Origin: Prorocentrum cordatum
Lineage: Eukaryota > Sar > Dinophyceae > Prorocentrales > Prorocentraceae
Length of the DNA: 36,006 nucleotides
Direction: 5' to 3'
NCBI GenBank assembly: GCA_963575745.1
Contig: CAUYUJ010002764.1
Location: 50,001 to 86,006, forward strand
A model generated the notes under the pieces. The model made no database searches, had not been told where the DNA came from, and saw only the letters and a program-made list of their open reading frames with translations. Position 1 is the first letter of the stretch. Each line of letters opens with the position of its first letter. Positions 1 to 10,100 of this stretch are shown here, one piece after another. The position numbers were made by a program, and so were the translations under genes.

Positions 1-1435
1 GAGCCGAAACCCGTCACCACTCGATCGGCGCCGCCGCGGCGCGACGGTCCCGACGGCCCCGCGCGCTTCGGGCGCACCACCACCCCAGCTCGAACATAGG
101 CACCCGCGCCCGCAGCATCACCCCCCTCAACCGCGACTGGGCCCGGCGCAGGTCGGGCCGCCAGACGCGCAGATCTCCGCGGAGCCTCCGCCTCTGGCAC
201 GGCCCCCATCTTTCGCTTCCCCAACGCAGGCGCCCTCACAGCCCCCAGCCGCCCCCCCCCAGCGCCGCCCATCGGCTCGACCGCCGCCGCCTCTCTCCCA
301 CCCGCGACACTCACCCGCGCCCCAGCGTCACCCAGACGCCCACCGCCCGCGCGCGCCCCCCATCCTCGAGCATCTCGGACGCGCCCTGGCCTGGCGACGT
401 CTTGCTCCCCGCCGACATCCCCGACTCCAGCCGCGCCCGCCACGCCACCTGCCGCCCCTGCGTCAGAGCGAGGCGCCGCCGTCTTCCCCCGCGCGCGCCG
501 CGCGGCGGACGGCGGCGCAGCGCCACCCGACAAGCCTGAGAACCCCCCCTTTCTTGGAGACACTGCCTCCCCGCAGACCCCAGCTGTCAGGTCGCGGCCA
601 GTCTCAGCCGCGCCCGCCGCGCCAGTCATCGTCGCCAAAGCTGCTCGCCCAGCGGCACCATCACCATCGATGGCGCGCCCGTCCCCTGACGTCGAGGCAG
701 CACACTTCCTCCGCAGGCGCCTGCTCGCGGAACGCGGCTCGGCGACGGCCACCGAGACCACCCTCTTCCCGCGCCCTCCACGGCCTGGCCCTGCACCGAC
801 CCCGCCACCTGGCATCGGCTCGCTCCCCGCCCGGACAGACGCTGAAGTCCCAGCCCGATCGCCAGCGACGGCGCCGCCTGCAAGCCCCCTCCCTCCGGCC
901 GCCCGCGCCCCCTGCCCCCCCTCGCACTCCGCCGCTCCGTCGGCGTCACCGCCGACAGCAGCAACCCCGCCAACTTCGCCGCCACCAGACGCACTCGCAT
1001 CACCGCCCCCTGGCCCACCACCGCCACTGCCCTGCCCCTCACGCGCACCGTCAAACTCGGTCGCACGTGCGCCCGCGCCCTGCCCCTGACTGCGCTGCAT
1101 TCGACAATATACTGCCATGTACGCCTCCTTCTGCTTGATGCGCGCCGGCTCGTCTCGCATCAGGCGCGGTGGCTGGTCGTCGTCAAACAAGAAGTACCTC
1201 CCATCGTGCACGCGACACAGAGTCGTGTAGTGGCCACAATCCAAAGACCGCCTATTGTGGTAAACCACACCGACCAACTGCATCTGGGGGAGCCCTGGGA
1301 GTCTCAGTTGCTCTTCCACCCACACTGGCTCCCGCGCCTCCGAGCCCCTCCGCAGCTGAACCACCAAAACCTGCGGCACACAAGTGACTCTCATCTGCCT
1401 AACGTGCTTAACCTGAGCGTGCTCGTCGCGACAAC
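1..1435 (-). CDS. C-terminal half of USP (peptidase C19) domain plus Ala/Gly-rich tail, open to the window edge
   Basis: This minus frame (codon low coordinate divisible by 3) has no stop from about 1,435 to position 1, so the protein continues outside the window. Its first ~110 codons complete the USP domain begun in the neighbouring frame: a stretch reading RQMRVTCVPQVLVVQL corresponds to the USP strand before the catalytic His. LVGVVYHN then leads to the His box DCGHYTTL (His codon 1230-1232), followed by GRYFLFDDD with the third catalytic Asp and by EAYMAVYCR, the usual USP end. Below about 1,100 the sequence becomes a low-complexity Ala/Gly/Arg/Ser tail of more than 350 residues with no recognised domain. 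It needs a -1 frame change from the 1391-5926 frame. I see no separate start, so this is not an independent gene. The USP match is strong; whether the tail is translated is uncertain. Confidence 0.7.
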
Positions 1436-2030
1436 ATCCCCAGGCGCACAGAAGTCGCAATACAACTCCTGCACCATCAAAGGCCCACCTGGCCGCCCGT
1501 GAACACGCAGCTTCAGCACATCATCCGCATCGAACGAGACAGTCTCGAAATTGCATACGTCACACTTCTCGCGCTTCTCGACGACAAACCCGAACATCTG
1601 ATCAACACACGTCACCCGCATATTCACCGCGCGGATGCTATCGGAGTCCCGCAGCGCAAACCGCCCTGCCAAGATCTCCCCGTCGCGCGCAGCCGACATC
1701 AGCTTCCCCCAATACGCAAACACATCCTGCTGCTGCCACGGGTCGTCGAACTCACTCGGCCGCCCCATCACATCGTCGTCGCAGTCAACGCTCGTACGCC
1801 GCAAGGCGCTCACAGGTCCCTGCTGCCAGCGTCGCGAACACAATTGCTTGTACGTCTCCCACATCCCGCAGACGCAACAACGGCCCGTGCCCCGCTCCTC
1901 GCACGGTTGCTCTGAATGCCATCGAAGCCATTCCCAGACGGCCGGCGTCCGCAACATCAGCTGCGTCACACTGACCACGTAGCAGGTGTGCCATGGCCGT
2001 GGCATCCCTCGGACGGGCACGCACCGCACG
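1110..2030 (-). other. Protein domain: ubiquitin-specific protease (peptidase C19), split by a frame change
   Basis: The catalytic Cys lies in WHTCYVVSVTQLM (codon 1982-1984). It is followed by a CCVCGMWETY segment, zinc-ribbon pairs CDVC and CDFC, the His box CGHYTTL (codon 1230-1232) and Asp in FDDD near 1,175. The total span is about 300 residues, normal for a compact USP. Cys, His and Asp are all present, but the oxyanion Asn expected five residues before the Cys is Arg here (GMPRPWHTC). The domain would remove ubiquitin or a ubiquitin-like protein from targets, or process the transposon polyprotein; the substrate cannot be read from sequence. The -1 frame change at about 1,420-1,450 falls between the second Cys pair and the strand before the His box. 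Confidence 0.8.
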
Positions 2031-5000
2031 CTGTCCCACGAAGCCGCACGAATGCCGTCCACGCTCGGCACATCCATGTCTGCCGGGCGCAGTGGCGGTG
2101 AAAGCGGGCGGGGGCTCGGCTGCGGCGGAAGCGGGCGGTTCAATGCAAACAAACTCTGTGGTCCGAACGCCGCGGACACCAACTGCTCTCGACGGCGCTG
2201 TCGACGACCGGCGGCCCGCTGCTGCGTTCGCAAGTACGCCTGTCGATTTCTGTCCTGCGCCTGCTGCCTGGCCAGAGCCGCGGCCTCTCGCCCGTGCTGT
2301 AACCGATTCTGGACGTCGACGCCCTCCAGCCTGTGCGAACGATCACGCGTCGCCTGCAGAGCAACTCGCGAGCGCTGCGCTAGAGCCCTCATCTTTTGCT
2401 CCCGAGATCCGAAACACGCATGGGCCCGCACATACCCGAAAAGTCCATAGTGGTCGGACATGTGAAACTCGGAACCCTCGAAAAACACTTTCCCCTTCCC
2501 TACCAAGTGCACCTCAGCCCAGAGGTCCTGTCCGAACAGAACCCGGTCCCGTCTCTGGCCGACAGCCCCCCTCTCGCCGAGACCCGAGTAAAACTTATTG
2601 CCAGGGCAGCCCCAAGATCGACCCTCGTACCAGGCGTCCTTCAGACGCAGCTGTTCCACGACGGCCTGAACCTGCATGTCCGTACTGTTCATGTCGCCCA
2701 CGATGAGCAGCCGGTCGCGCCCGTCCGCAGAAGCCCTCGAGATCTTCTCCAATATCGCACGCCGCCGCTCCCATGGAGCGTCCGTGGGCAGGTGGACAGC
2801 CGCCACGATCACGCGCCCGTCGCCGCCCGCGCCACCGTCCCCAGGCACCTCCACACGACACAGCACGCAGGGATCCTTCCCTGCCAGAGCCACCGATTCC
2901 ACCCGCAGACCGTGCCTAACGTAAAGATGCACATAACCCCTGGACTCGCGCGCCTGCGCAACGCCAGCCAATTGGAACTCCGCTGACAGCTCCTCGTACG
3001 CCTCCCCGCCCTCGCACTCCTGCAGGGCAACGACATCGCACCCGCGCGCCTGCCTCCAACGGAGCACTTCGCCGAGGACCGCCGCACGCTGATCTCGCTC
3101 GCTCCAGGAACGCGGCGCCACGACGGCGCGATGCCCTCCAGCGATATTCCACGTCGCAAATGACAACGTCGACGCACCCCCCAAGCCCTCTCCCTCGCCC
3201 GCCTCGCCCGCGGCCCCACGCGGCACGCCCGCCATCGCCAGGCCGGCGCCCGCCGCGCTGGACGCAGACGCGCCCGCGCGAGGCACGACGCCGAACGCGT
3301 CCAAGGCGTCGCGGCACTCCTGGTCCGACAGCAACAACTCCATAACGTCCCGCGCTCCGCGCGCACCAACACCAGCCCGGAAAGAGGCGAACGCGCCCCG
3401 CAACGCTCGACACACGTCGGGCATGAACGACTCAGCCGACGCATCCAGCACACCCCTCCCAGCCTCGCGACCAACGCGGCCCAGCAGGAGCCCCAGTGCG
3501 CCGGCTATCCTCTGCGAGGGCACCCGAACGTGTGGCGCCTCCCCGAACTCTACCACTGGCGGGTGCCGCCCCCTGGCACCGGCCTGAATCGGGCGCAGCA
3601 ACGCGTCGATATTCGCGGCTATTTGCTTTGCAACGGCCTCCCTGCGGCCCCGATCGTAAACGCACACTGACAGGGACTCGGCGCGCACGAGCGCCCCCCC
3701 TGTCCGACCAGCCGTGACACGGACGAACATCCAGTCCTGCGGGACACCGGACCCGCCCAGAGCGTCCACGGCAACCACCATGAGCAACTCCTGCTTGTCG
3801 CTCAAGCTGTTCGCATCCCACACACTCTTCCAATTTTGCGCAACCCGGGCAAAATTCTCCGGAGTCTCCTCCCCCCCGACGTGCTCGCCCACTTTTGCGG
3901 AGGCCACGGTCATCGGCAGGTCTAACCCCACACACAGCTGCTGCGCCACCTTCAAGAAGAACTCGAGCGCCTGCCGCTCCAGCCTACCCTCCGCCAGCGC
4001 GCTCTCCGCTCGCACGTTCACGACCCACTTGTCCATGCGCAGCGCACACCCACCGCGAACGTCTCCAAACGCGTCCTTCACCCTCCTAGCCTCCTTGTCC
4101 AAGCTCTTGTGCAACCTCGGCGGCACCAGCCCGCCCAAGGCCTCTTTCACAGCGCTCAGGTGCAGGGGCCCCACGCTCGGCTCCACGGAGTCGAACACGC
4201 GCTCGTCCCACCGCCCACACGCCGCCCACCGCTCTACTATCATGACGACGACACGAGACCGCAAATCTTCACCGCCATCTACGCACTCCCGCGACAAACG
4301 CGCAGCAGCAGCAGCAGTCAAACGCTCGCGCAAATCCTCCACCGAGTCAAGAGCAGCGAAATCCTCTGCATCACCACCCGCCAGATCCCGCGCGGCACAA
4401 CGTTCCTCTGGCGTCACGCAGCGCACCCGCTTGCGGTCCAGAAGCCTGTCGGCCACGGCGGTCAGCATACGCCGCGCGACGTCGTCATTGCCCGCCTCAG
4501 CGACGACAGCTTCTGCAAGCGCAGACACGCACGGCGGGCCCTCCTCCCCCCACAGCCAAGTGTCCTCATCCACCACCCTGTTCGCTCCTCTGAGCCTGTC
4601 CGCCTGCACCGCACGGACGATAGACAAACGGTCCAGCAATCTCTCCGCCGCGCGTGCCTCGTCTGCGGTCCACAGATCCGCCTCGCAATACCCATACTTC
4701 CGCAACGTTCGCGACGCGCGCGCCTCCAACCGCAGCTCGAAGCGTCGACGCTCCCGGAACGCGGTCGTATGCCTGGCCCGCATAAAGTCCGCATACTCGG
4801 GCAAGTCCTCCTCGAACACCAAATCCCACGGATGCTTGACACGAGTCGTGGCGACGAAACCAATCCCAGCGACGGCCGCGGTCTTCGCCGACATGTGCAC
4901 GCGAACTCTCGCCAACGTCATCCCCTGCGCCTTCCAGTGCGTCAATGCCCACGCAAGCTGCAGCGGATAATTCTCGCGCGAAACGCCCTCCTCCGTCGCG

Positions 5001-5926
5001 GACGACACCTTCTGCCTCCAGATGGGGACCCACTTCTCGCGCACGGGGTCGTTCGGGAAGAAAGACCGCGGCACCAACTTCCGGCGCGCGGGGTCGTTCG
5101 AATCGTTCTGCGCCTCTTTCCCAAGATCAACGTCGTCGAACTCGACGAAGACACAGATGGGCGCCTGCAGGTCCGGGCGTTCACTGTTGTGCGGATCCGC
5201 TCCATCCGGCCACATGTATCCGCGCAGCGTGCCCATCGCGCCGTTCATCAACCCCGCCTCGACCCACAGGTTCTGCGTCAGCAACACGCGGGCCCCTTCG
5301 CACACGTGCAGCTCGTTCTCGATTCCTCGGAAGTCGTCCGCCGCCATCTGGTCCGGCCGAGACTTGCTTCTCTCCTTCCTGTCGTGATAGGCGCGCAGCG
5401 CCGCGATGGGCTTGTCACTCTCACCCGCAACCTGATACAGCCTCTCCAAGTTCACCCTATCTGCGCCACACGCACCCGAGGCCCGATCCTTCCTTCCATC
5501 CATCAGCAGCGGAGCCGTCTCGAAGGCTGCCAGTTCCTCCCTGCCCTCCTGGGTCATCTGCAACACCGACCTACTCCGGCGCCCCAACCACGCATGATCG
5601 GACTGGTCCCACGTGCACTGCGCCATCCCCTTCGTCACCTCCAAAAACCGGTCGGCATCCCGCCTGTACTCCGCCTGCCGCTCGGTGGACAGACCCTCCC
5701 GATTACCACTCCATCTGTGCACGCGGCGAAGAACGGCCACGTCCTGGAACGTATTCCGCACAAAATTGCCAGTAGCCACCAATTTCTCCGTGCTCCAGGC
5801 ATCATCCGGAGCCCGCTCAGCTCCCCGAGGCTTATTCTTCCCATGACCCCCATACGCTCCCATCCGGTATAACGGATCATCGCCGATCGGCGGCGCCTGC
5901 TGCGGATCCCCAAGCGAGAACGGCAT
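1391..5926 (-). CDS. Helentron protein, middle-to-C part: PIF1 helicase motifs III-VI, EEP endonuclease, USP N-half
   Basis: This is a 1511-codon open frame. Residues 1-~390 complete a PIF1/RecD-like helicase: SLGDPQQAPPIGDD (motif III), LTQNLWVEAGLMNGAMGT (motif IV/V region), LQLAWALTHWKAQGMTL (motif V) and FVATTRVK (motif VI). Residues ~390-910 are unrecognised. Residues ~915-1165 are an EEP-fold nuclease with all hallmark motifs: FATWNI (Asn codon 3146-3148), ALQECE (Glu codon 3017-3019), IVGDMNSTD and MSDHYG. Residues ~1290-1511 are the N-half of a C19 ubiquitin protease: Cys box WHTCYVVSVTQLM (Cys codon 1982-1984) and zinc-ribbon pairs CDVC and CDFC. The ATG at 5926 is probably not a true start, because motif III is useless without the Walker motifs upstream; the frame should be joined to the one above it by a -1 change. 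The stop at 1391 truncates the USP before its His box, which lies in the next frame. Confidence 0.8.
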   Translation of the reverse strand: MPFSLGDPQQAPPIGDDPLYRMGAYGGHGKNKPRGAERAPDDAWSTEKLVATGNFVRNTFQDVAVLRRVHRWSGNREGLSTERQAEYRRDADRFLEVTKGMAQCTWDQSDHAWLGRRSRSVLQMTQEGREELAAFETAPLLMDGRKDRASGACGADRVNLERLYQVAGESDKPIAALRAYHDRKERSKSRPDQMAADDFRGIENELHVCEGARVLLTQNLWVEAGLMNGAMGTLRGYMWPDGADPHNSERPDLQAPICVFVEFDDVDLGKEAQNDSNDPARRKLVPRSFFPNDPVREKWVPIWRQKVSSATEEGVSRENYPLQLAWALTHWKAQGMTLARVRVHMSAKTAAVAGIGFVATTRVKHPWDLVFEEDLPEYADFMRARHTTAFRERRRFELRLEARASRTLRKYGYCEADLWTADEARAAERLLDRLSIVRAVQADRLRGANRVVDEDTWLWGEEGPPCVSALAEAVVAEAGNDDVARRMLTAVADRLLDRKRVRCVTPEERCAARDLAGGDAEDFAALDSVEDLRERLTAAAAARLSRECVDGGEDLRSRVVVMIVERWAACGRWDERVFDSVEPSVGPLHLSAVKEALGGLVPPRLHKSLDKEARRVKDAFGDVRGGCALRMDKWVVNVRAESALAEGRLERQALEFFLKVAQQLCVGLDLPMTVASAKVGEHVGGEETPENFARVAQNWKSVWDANSLSDKQELLMVVAVDALGGSGVPQDWMFVRVTAGRTGGALVRAESLSVCVYDRGRREAVAKQIAANIDALLRPIQAGARGRHPPVVEFGEAPHVRVPSQRIAGALGLLLGRVGREAGRGVLDASAESFMPDVCRALRGAFASFRAGVGARGARDVMELLLSDQECRDALDAFGVVPRAGASASSAAGAGLAMAGVPRGAAGEAGEGEGLGGASTLSFATWNIAGGHRAVVAPRSWSERDQRAAVLGEVLRWRQARGCDVVALQECEGGEAYEELSAEFQLAGVAQARESRGYVHLYVRHGLRVESVALAGKDPCVLCRVEVPGDGGAGGDGRVIVAAVHLPTDAPWERRRAILEKISRASADGRDRLLIVGDMNSTDMQVQAVVEQLRLKDAWYEGRSWGCPGNKFYSGLGERGAVGQRRDRVLFGQDLWAEVHLVGKGKVFFEGSEFHMSDHYGLFGYVRAHACFGSREQKMRALAQRSRVALQATRDRSHRLEGVDVQNRLQHGREAAALARQQAQDRNRQAYLRTQQRAAGRRQRRREQLVSAAFGPQSLFALNRPLPPQPSPRPLSPPLRPADMDVPSVDGIRAASWDSVRCVPVRGMPRPWHTCYVVSVTQLMLRTPAVWEWLRWHSEQPCEERGTGRCCVCGMWETYKQLCSRRWQQGPVSALRRTSVDCDDDVMGRPSEFDDPWQQQDVFAYWGKLMSAARDGEILAGRFALRDSDSIRAVNMRVTCVDQMFGFVVEKREKCDVCNFETVSFDADDVLKLRVHGRPGGPLMVQELYCDFCAPGDVVATSTLRLSTLGR
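2440..3180 (-). other. Protein domain: EEP (APE-like) endonuclease
   Basis: All four signature motifs of the endonuclease/exonuclease/phosphatase fold are present in order: WNI, QE, GDMN and SDH. EEP domains of this kind are fused behind the helicase in Helentrons and are thought to derive from non-LTR retrotransposons. The length of about 240 residues is normal. Confidence 0.85.
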
Positions 5927-7143
5927 CCTTCCCTGCCACCCTTTCCTTCCCGCCCGCGGACCGCAAGCTTCCCCGACTTGCCAAGGGTATCCTGCACCTT
6001 GTACTCGATCTTCCCCAACATCTGTCGCCCGATCATACTCATCTCGTCCAGCACAAACAGCCTCGCCTGTCGCAACCGCAGCTGCGTCCGTAAGAACCGA
6101 TCACCGTCCCTCCTTTTCCATGGACCACAATACCCCACTGGAACGCCGAACGCCCTATGCAGAGTGGTCGCGCCATACTTCAACTGAAACGACGCGCACC
6201 CAGTTGGAGCGGCAAGCAGACAGCAATTGCGAACCTCCTCCTCAATCTCTGGAGCAGAGCGCCGAATCTCTCGCACCCCACCGGCAGGGCCCGGCACCCG
6301 ATCCGTTCTCACACGCGCAGCCGTCTGACGCGCCCTCTGCCGCCTCGCTGCCACAAAACTTCGCACCGTGCGCGACTTCCCCGTACCAGCCACGCCCGTG
6401 ACCATCAACCGGAGCGGATCATCTTCTGAATGGCGATCGTCCATGACGACGTCATGCGCAAACTTCTGCCAAGGATCCAGGTCTTCGCGACGAATGACCT
6501 CAGCCCCGTCGCCCACGTCGGCCTTGCCGTACCAGGCATCGCGGAGCCTCTCGAGACGCTGTTTCTCGCCTGTGGGCACATTGCACGCCTCATCCAACCA
6601 ATTGAAATCCTTGGGGTTTACCCGCACCCTGCCGCGCACATTATCCAGCGCAACATCCCCGAGGCGCACGTCGGCCGCCTGCACCGCAGGGCCCGCCGCG
6701 CTGACGCGCTCATCCGCTGGGCGGCGATCCCACTCGGACGCCTCCACCGCACCCGCGGCAACCTTCGCGCCCTCTCCCGGCCGCGGGTCGCGCAACACGG
6801 CGTCCTGAGGCTCCTCGTTGGGATCCTCATCAGCGCCCAGTACGAGTCTGTCCACAAGTTCCTCCACGTCCTCCCCCGACTCCGCCGCGTCGCTCTCCCT
6901 GTCACCATCGCCCTCCCTCGAGCCAGCATCAGACGCATGCACCCCCGCGTCGCCCGCCGCCTCGCCCACTCCCGAGCCACGCCCCTGCTGCCGCGCCTGG
7001 TGCCGAAGAACCATCTCGCGCCGCGTCCGGCTCAGCAGCTCCCGGTTGGAAGTAGCCCCACCGGCCTCCAGGATCGCGCCAAGCACCTCCTTGTAGTACG
7101 GATTCGCACGCTCTACTGCTCCACGACCCAGGCTGGCACCCAT
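5927..7143 (-). CDS. Helentron protein, helicase N-half (Walker A and B)
   Basis: This frame is open from above 7,143 down to 5,635, but helicase homology ends near 5,940. After an acidic, low-complexity linker comes DPWQKFAHDVV, then Walker A GVAGTGKS (about 6,375-6,402), motif Ia LLAAPTGCASF followed by TTLHRAFGVP, and Walker B FVLDEMSMIGRQMLGKI (about 6,015-6,060). This is the DNA-dependent ATPase/5'-3' helicase that unwinds DNA behind the Rep nick in rolling-circle transposition. The first ATG (7143) overlaps the end of the Rep frame by about 30 bases. The sequence RANPYYKEVL directly after the overlap is the usual Rep-helicase linker, so I read it as a continuation of Rep by a -1 frame change and not as a separate protein. 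Translation downstream of 5,940 in this frame (Arg-rich) looks like out-of-frame sequence. Confidence 0.8.
5938..5944 (-). other. Possible -1 slippery heptamer at the helicase frame change
   Basis: In the upstream frame the minus strand reads A AAG GGT, which fits the X XXY YYZ form. It sits about 12 bases before the ATG at 5926, exactly where helicase homology moves to the -1 frame. The same spot is a run of short A and G homopolymers, so a base missing from the assembly explains it equally well. No downstream pseudoknot was established. Confidence 0.25.
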
Positions 7144-10100
7144 TGGCGGAGCATTGGGTCAGTCAGCATCTCCATCAACATGTACCCCCAGAACTGATCT
7201 GTCCTGCCCCTCCAGGCCCTCCCCCCCGACTTGAACCACAGGTCCTGCACGCCTAGGAGCCGGTCGCCCCCAGCATCTGGAACGAACTCCGTAGCCCCAA
7301 TGCACACCTCCGGCACAGGTCGGACATCCCGCCGCATCTCCGCCTCGATCATGGCCCGGCGGTCCTCCGTCGCCATGTGCCGCCAGTGAGCGATGACATT
7401 CGCCCGCGCGTACGCCTCGTGGCAAGCGTGGTCCACATTCGCACACTCCGCGCTATAGCCTGGCGTTACCTGCAGGCACACCGCTGGATTCCCGCGCTTC
7501 AACTTCCCTCGGTACACGGCGTACTTCCAGTAGAACTCGAACAGCGAGACATCGCGCACCTCCTCCTCCGTAATAGACAAATCGCCCCTGGCGCGCTGCC
7601 GACGCACAAACTCCAGGCGCTTGTCGAACTTGTCCACTTTACTATCCCAGTGGACCGGCTCGTCCTCCGCCTTGTCCCGCAGCGCGGATGCAGGCTTCAG
7701 GGCACGCGCGCCCGTAGTGTTCAGGGTCACGACAGGCATCATGGACAGGACCATAGGCAAGCGCAACCCCAGCAGGGCCACCTCGTAACAGTGGTAGTCC
7801 CGCTCACCGAGCATCCGAGCGAAAAACTTCTGAATCGAGCGACGGAGGAAGTCCGTGCCTTCACCCTCCGGAACATACGCGCAGACCTCGTTGACGGCGT
7901 CGTCGAGGACCTCCTTGATCTTCCGCGAGTCCTTGGGCGCCTTCGTCGCATATTTGGTGACGTACTCCACGACGGCCCACAGGTTCAGGACGGGGCGCCA
8001 ATCGATGTTCCCCATGTTGGCCAGGAGCACATGCTCCTCGTAACTGTTGCAGAGCCTGTCGTTCCTCGGGAACACCGTCTGCCAATGGCCCTCCCTGCGC
8101 CCCCTCTCCATGCGGAACGGCCTTGACCCAACGCGGCTCCATCTCTCGCGCGGAAAATCATACCGGCAGAACACGCACCCCTCCTTTCCGCGAGCACACG
8201 CATGAACACCGAGCTTAGGCGGCCCCATGCCATGCTTCGTGTGGCGCGCGACCCTGTTCACCAGCGCCGACACCAGTCTCCGAACGGGCTGCACGTCCAC
8301 CTTCCCTGCTGCCTGGAGCTGAAGGGTCTCGTCCAGGACCTTCCGCAAGTTCAAGCACTCCGGCGCAGACGCAGGCACGCTCCGCACCGCCCGGCCCTCC
8401 GACGTCTCGCCAGCGGCCTGGTCTTGCATCTCCACGTCAACGTCGAAGGCGCCAACATCGTCGTCCCAAGTGTACCTGCACGCGCCCGCGTCATCGTAGC
8501 AAGGGTTCCACTCCGACACCACGTGCCCGAAGAACTCATAGAACCGCTTCTCCAGAACGCTCTGAAGCGAAACATTCTCGTGCTCTGGCTTCAGCACACC
8601 GAAATCAACAGCAGCACCTGCCAGGCGCTGCACGCGGACCCCAGCGGGAACACCTGCAAGCCTCGACCCCCGAACTGCGCCAGCGTCCTGTGCGCCATCA
8701 CCGTCCTCACCGCCCTCCACAGAACTGCCACCCGGCGCGTCCACAGGGGCGGCAGCGATCTCTGGCACGACACGCTCGAACGCCACATCCCGCTCGTCCC
8801 CGCGACCGCGCGCACCCTCATCAACATCCACGCTTACCAACCACCCACGATCCACCAGCGCGTCGAGCAGCGCAGACGCCCTACCCACGAACTCATCCTC
8901 ACGGTCGTCCGCGGCATCCTCACTCCCAGACCCCGAAGCAGCTGAGCCCTCACCCCCACGACCCGCAGATGCACGCCCGACTGGCCGGCCAGCAGCGGCG
9001 CGCAGCACCTGCTCCAGGGCCGCGAGAGCAGCAGCACGACGCTTCCGCTCCAGCGGCAGCCAGGCCAGCGGACCTGCCTCGAGCGCGGGCAGGCATGCCG
9101 CCACGTCGCTGACCACGCTCGGCGGGAGCATGTCACCCTCTCCGTCCACGTCGGCACGCACCCGCGCAACCTCAGGCCCGGGCAGCCCCACGCTGAACCC
9201 GTGGTAGTGCAGATTTCCGCCCGCGCCGCACTCCGCCCTGGCCATCGCCATGTACTTGAACTGGTCTGAGTGCGGCAGCACTGCGGGCATCACCATCCGC
9301 ATGTTCAACTCCACTCGCAAGGCCATCATGTACGCCACCAGGTCCGGGTTGTCCCGCGCGAAACGGAAGCGCTCCTCTCGCCCCTCGCCGACCCAATCTC
9401 CCAGGGCACGGTCTCCCGCCGCCCGCGCCCCTGGACCTCCCCCCATGCGCTGAATGTCATACGCGGCATTGTAGAACGGGTTCTGTGTCCACCAGATCGA
9501 CGGGTGCCGGCCGAGACCGACGACATCGGGCACGAGCGGCCGCCTGCGCTGGGTCCGCCCGTTCCCCGCAGGCATGTCCATCTCGCGCAGGAACCGCCTG
9601 CCCACAGGCTCAGCGCCGTCCGCAAGAGAGCCGTCGACCCAGGGCGGGTGCCAGGACAGGTGCTTAACGGTACTCTGCAGCTTCTTGGACTCATAAGACC
9701 AGTGCATCGTGGTCGACGGCACGTCGCGCCCCACGTTCGCCAGCTGGCCCACCAAAATCCGCACTCGGTCCTCGCTCTCCAGGATTTGCCGAAGCCCGCC
9801 CTTGGTCATCACGCTGGGGCCCTGGACCGCGAGACCCGCCCGCCTGTACATGGTCCGATACACGCCAAAGCCCTTGGCCCTGGCCTCGTTCAGGAGCAGC
9901 ACGTTCACCATGGCCCACATCACACGCTGCCCTCGCGGGCCACCCACGAACTGCCCCGTGCGGTAGCGCATCAGGTGCTGCACCCACTCCTGCACGGAAA
10001 CCCGTCGGGGGCGGTCCTCGAAGAGGTCGCCAATGCCCATCGGGAACTCCAACGGGAACGCCCTCGCGAAGCGACCGAAGGAGCGCGCTGGGATCGGGTC

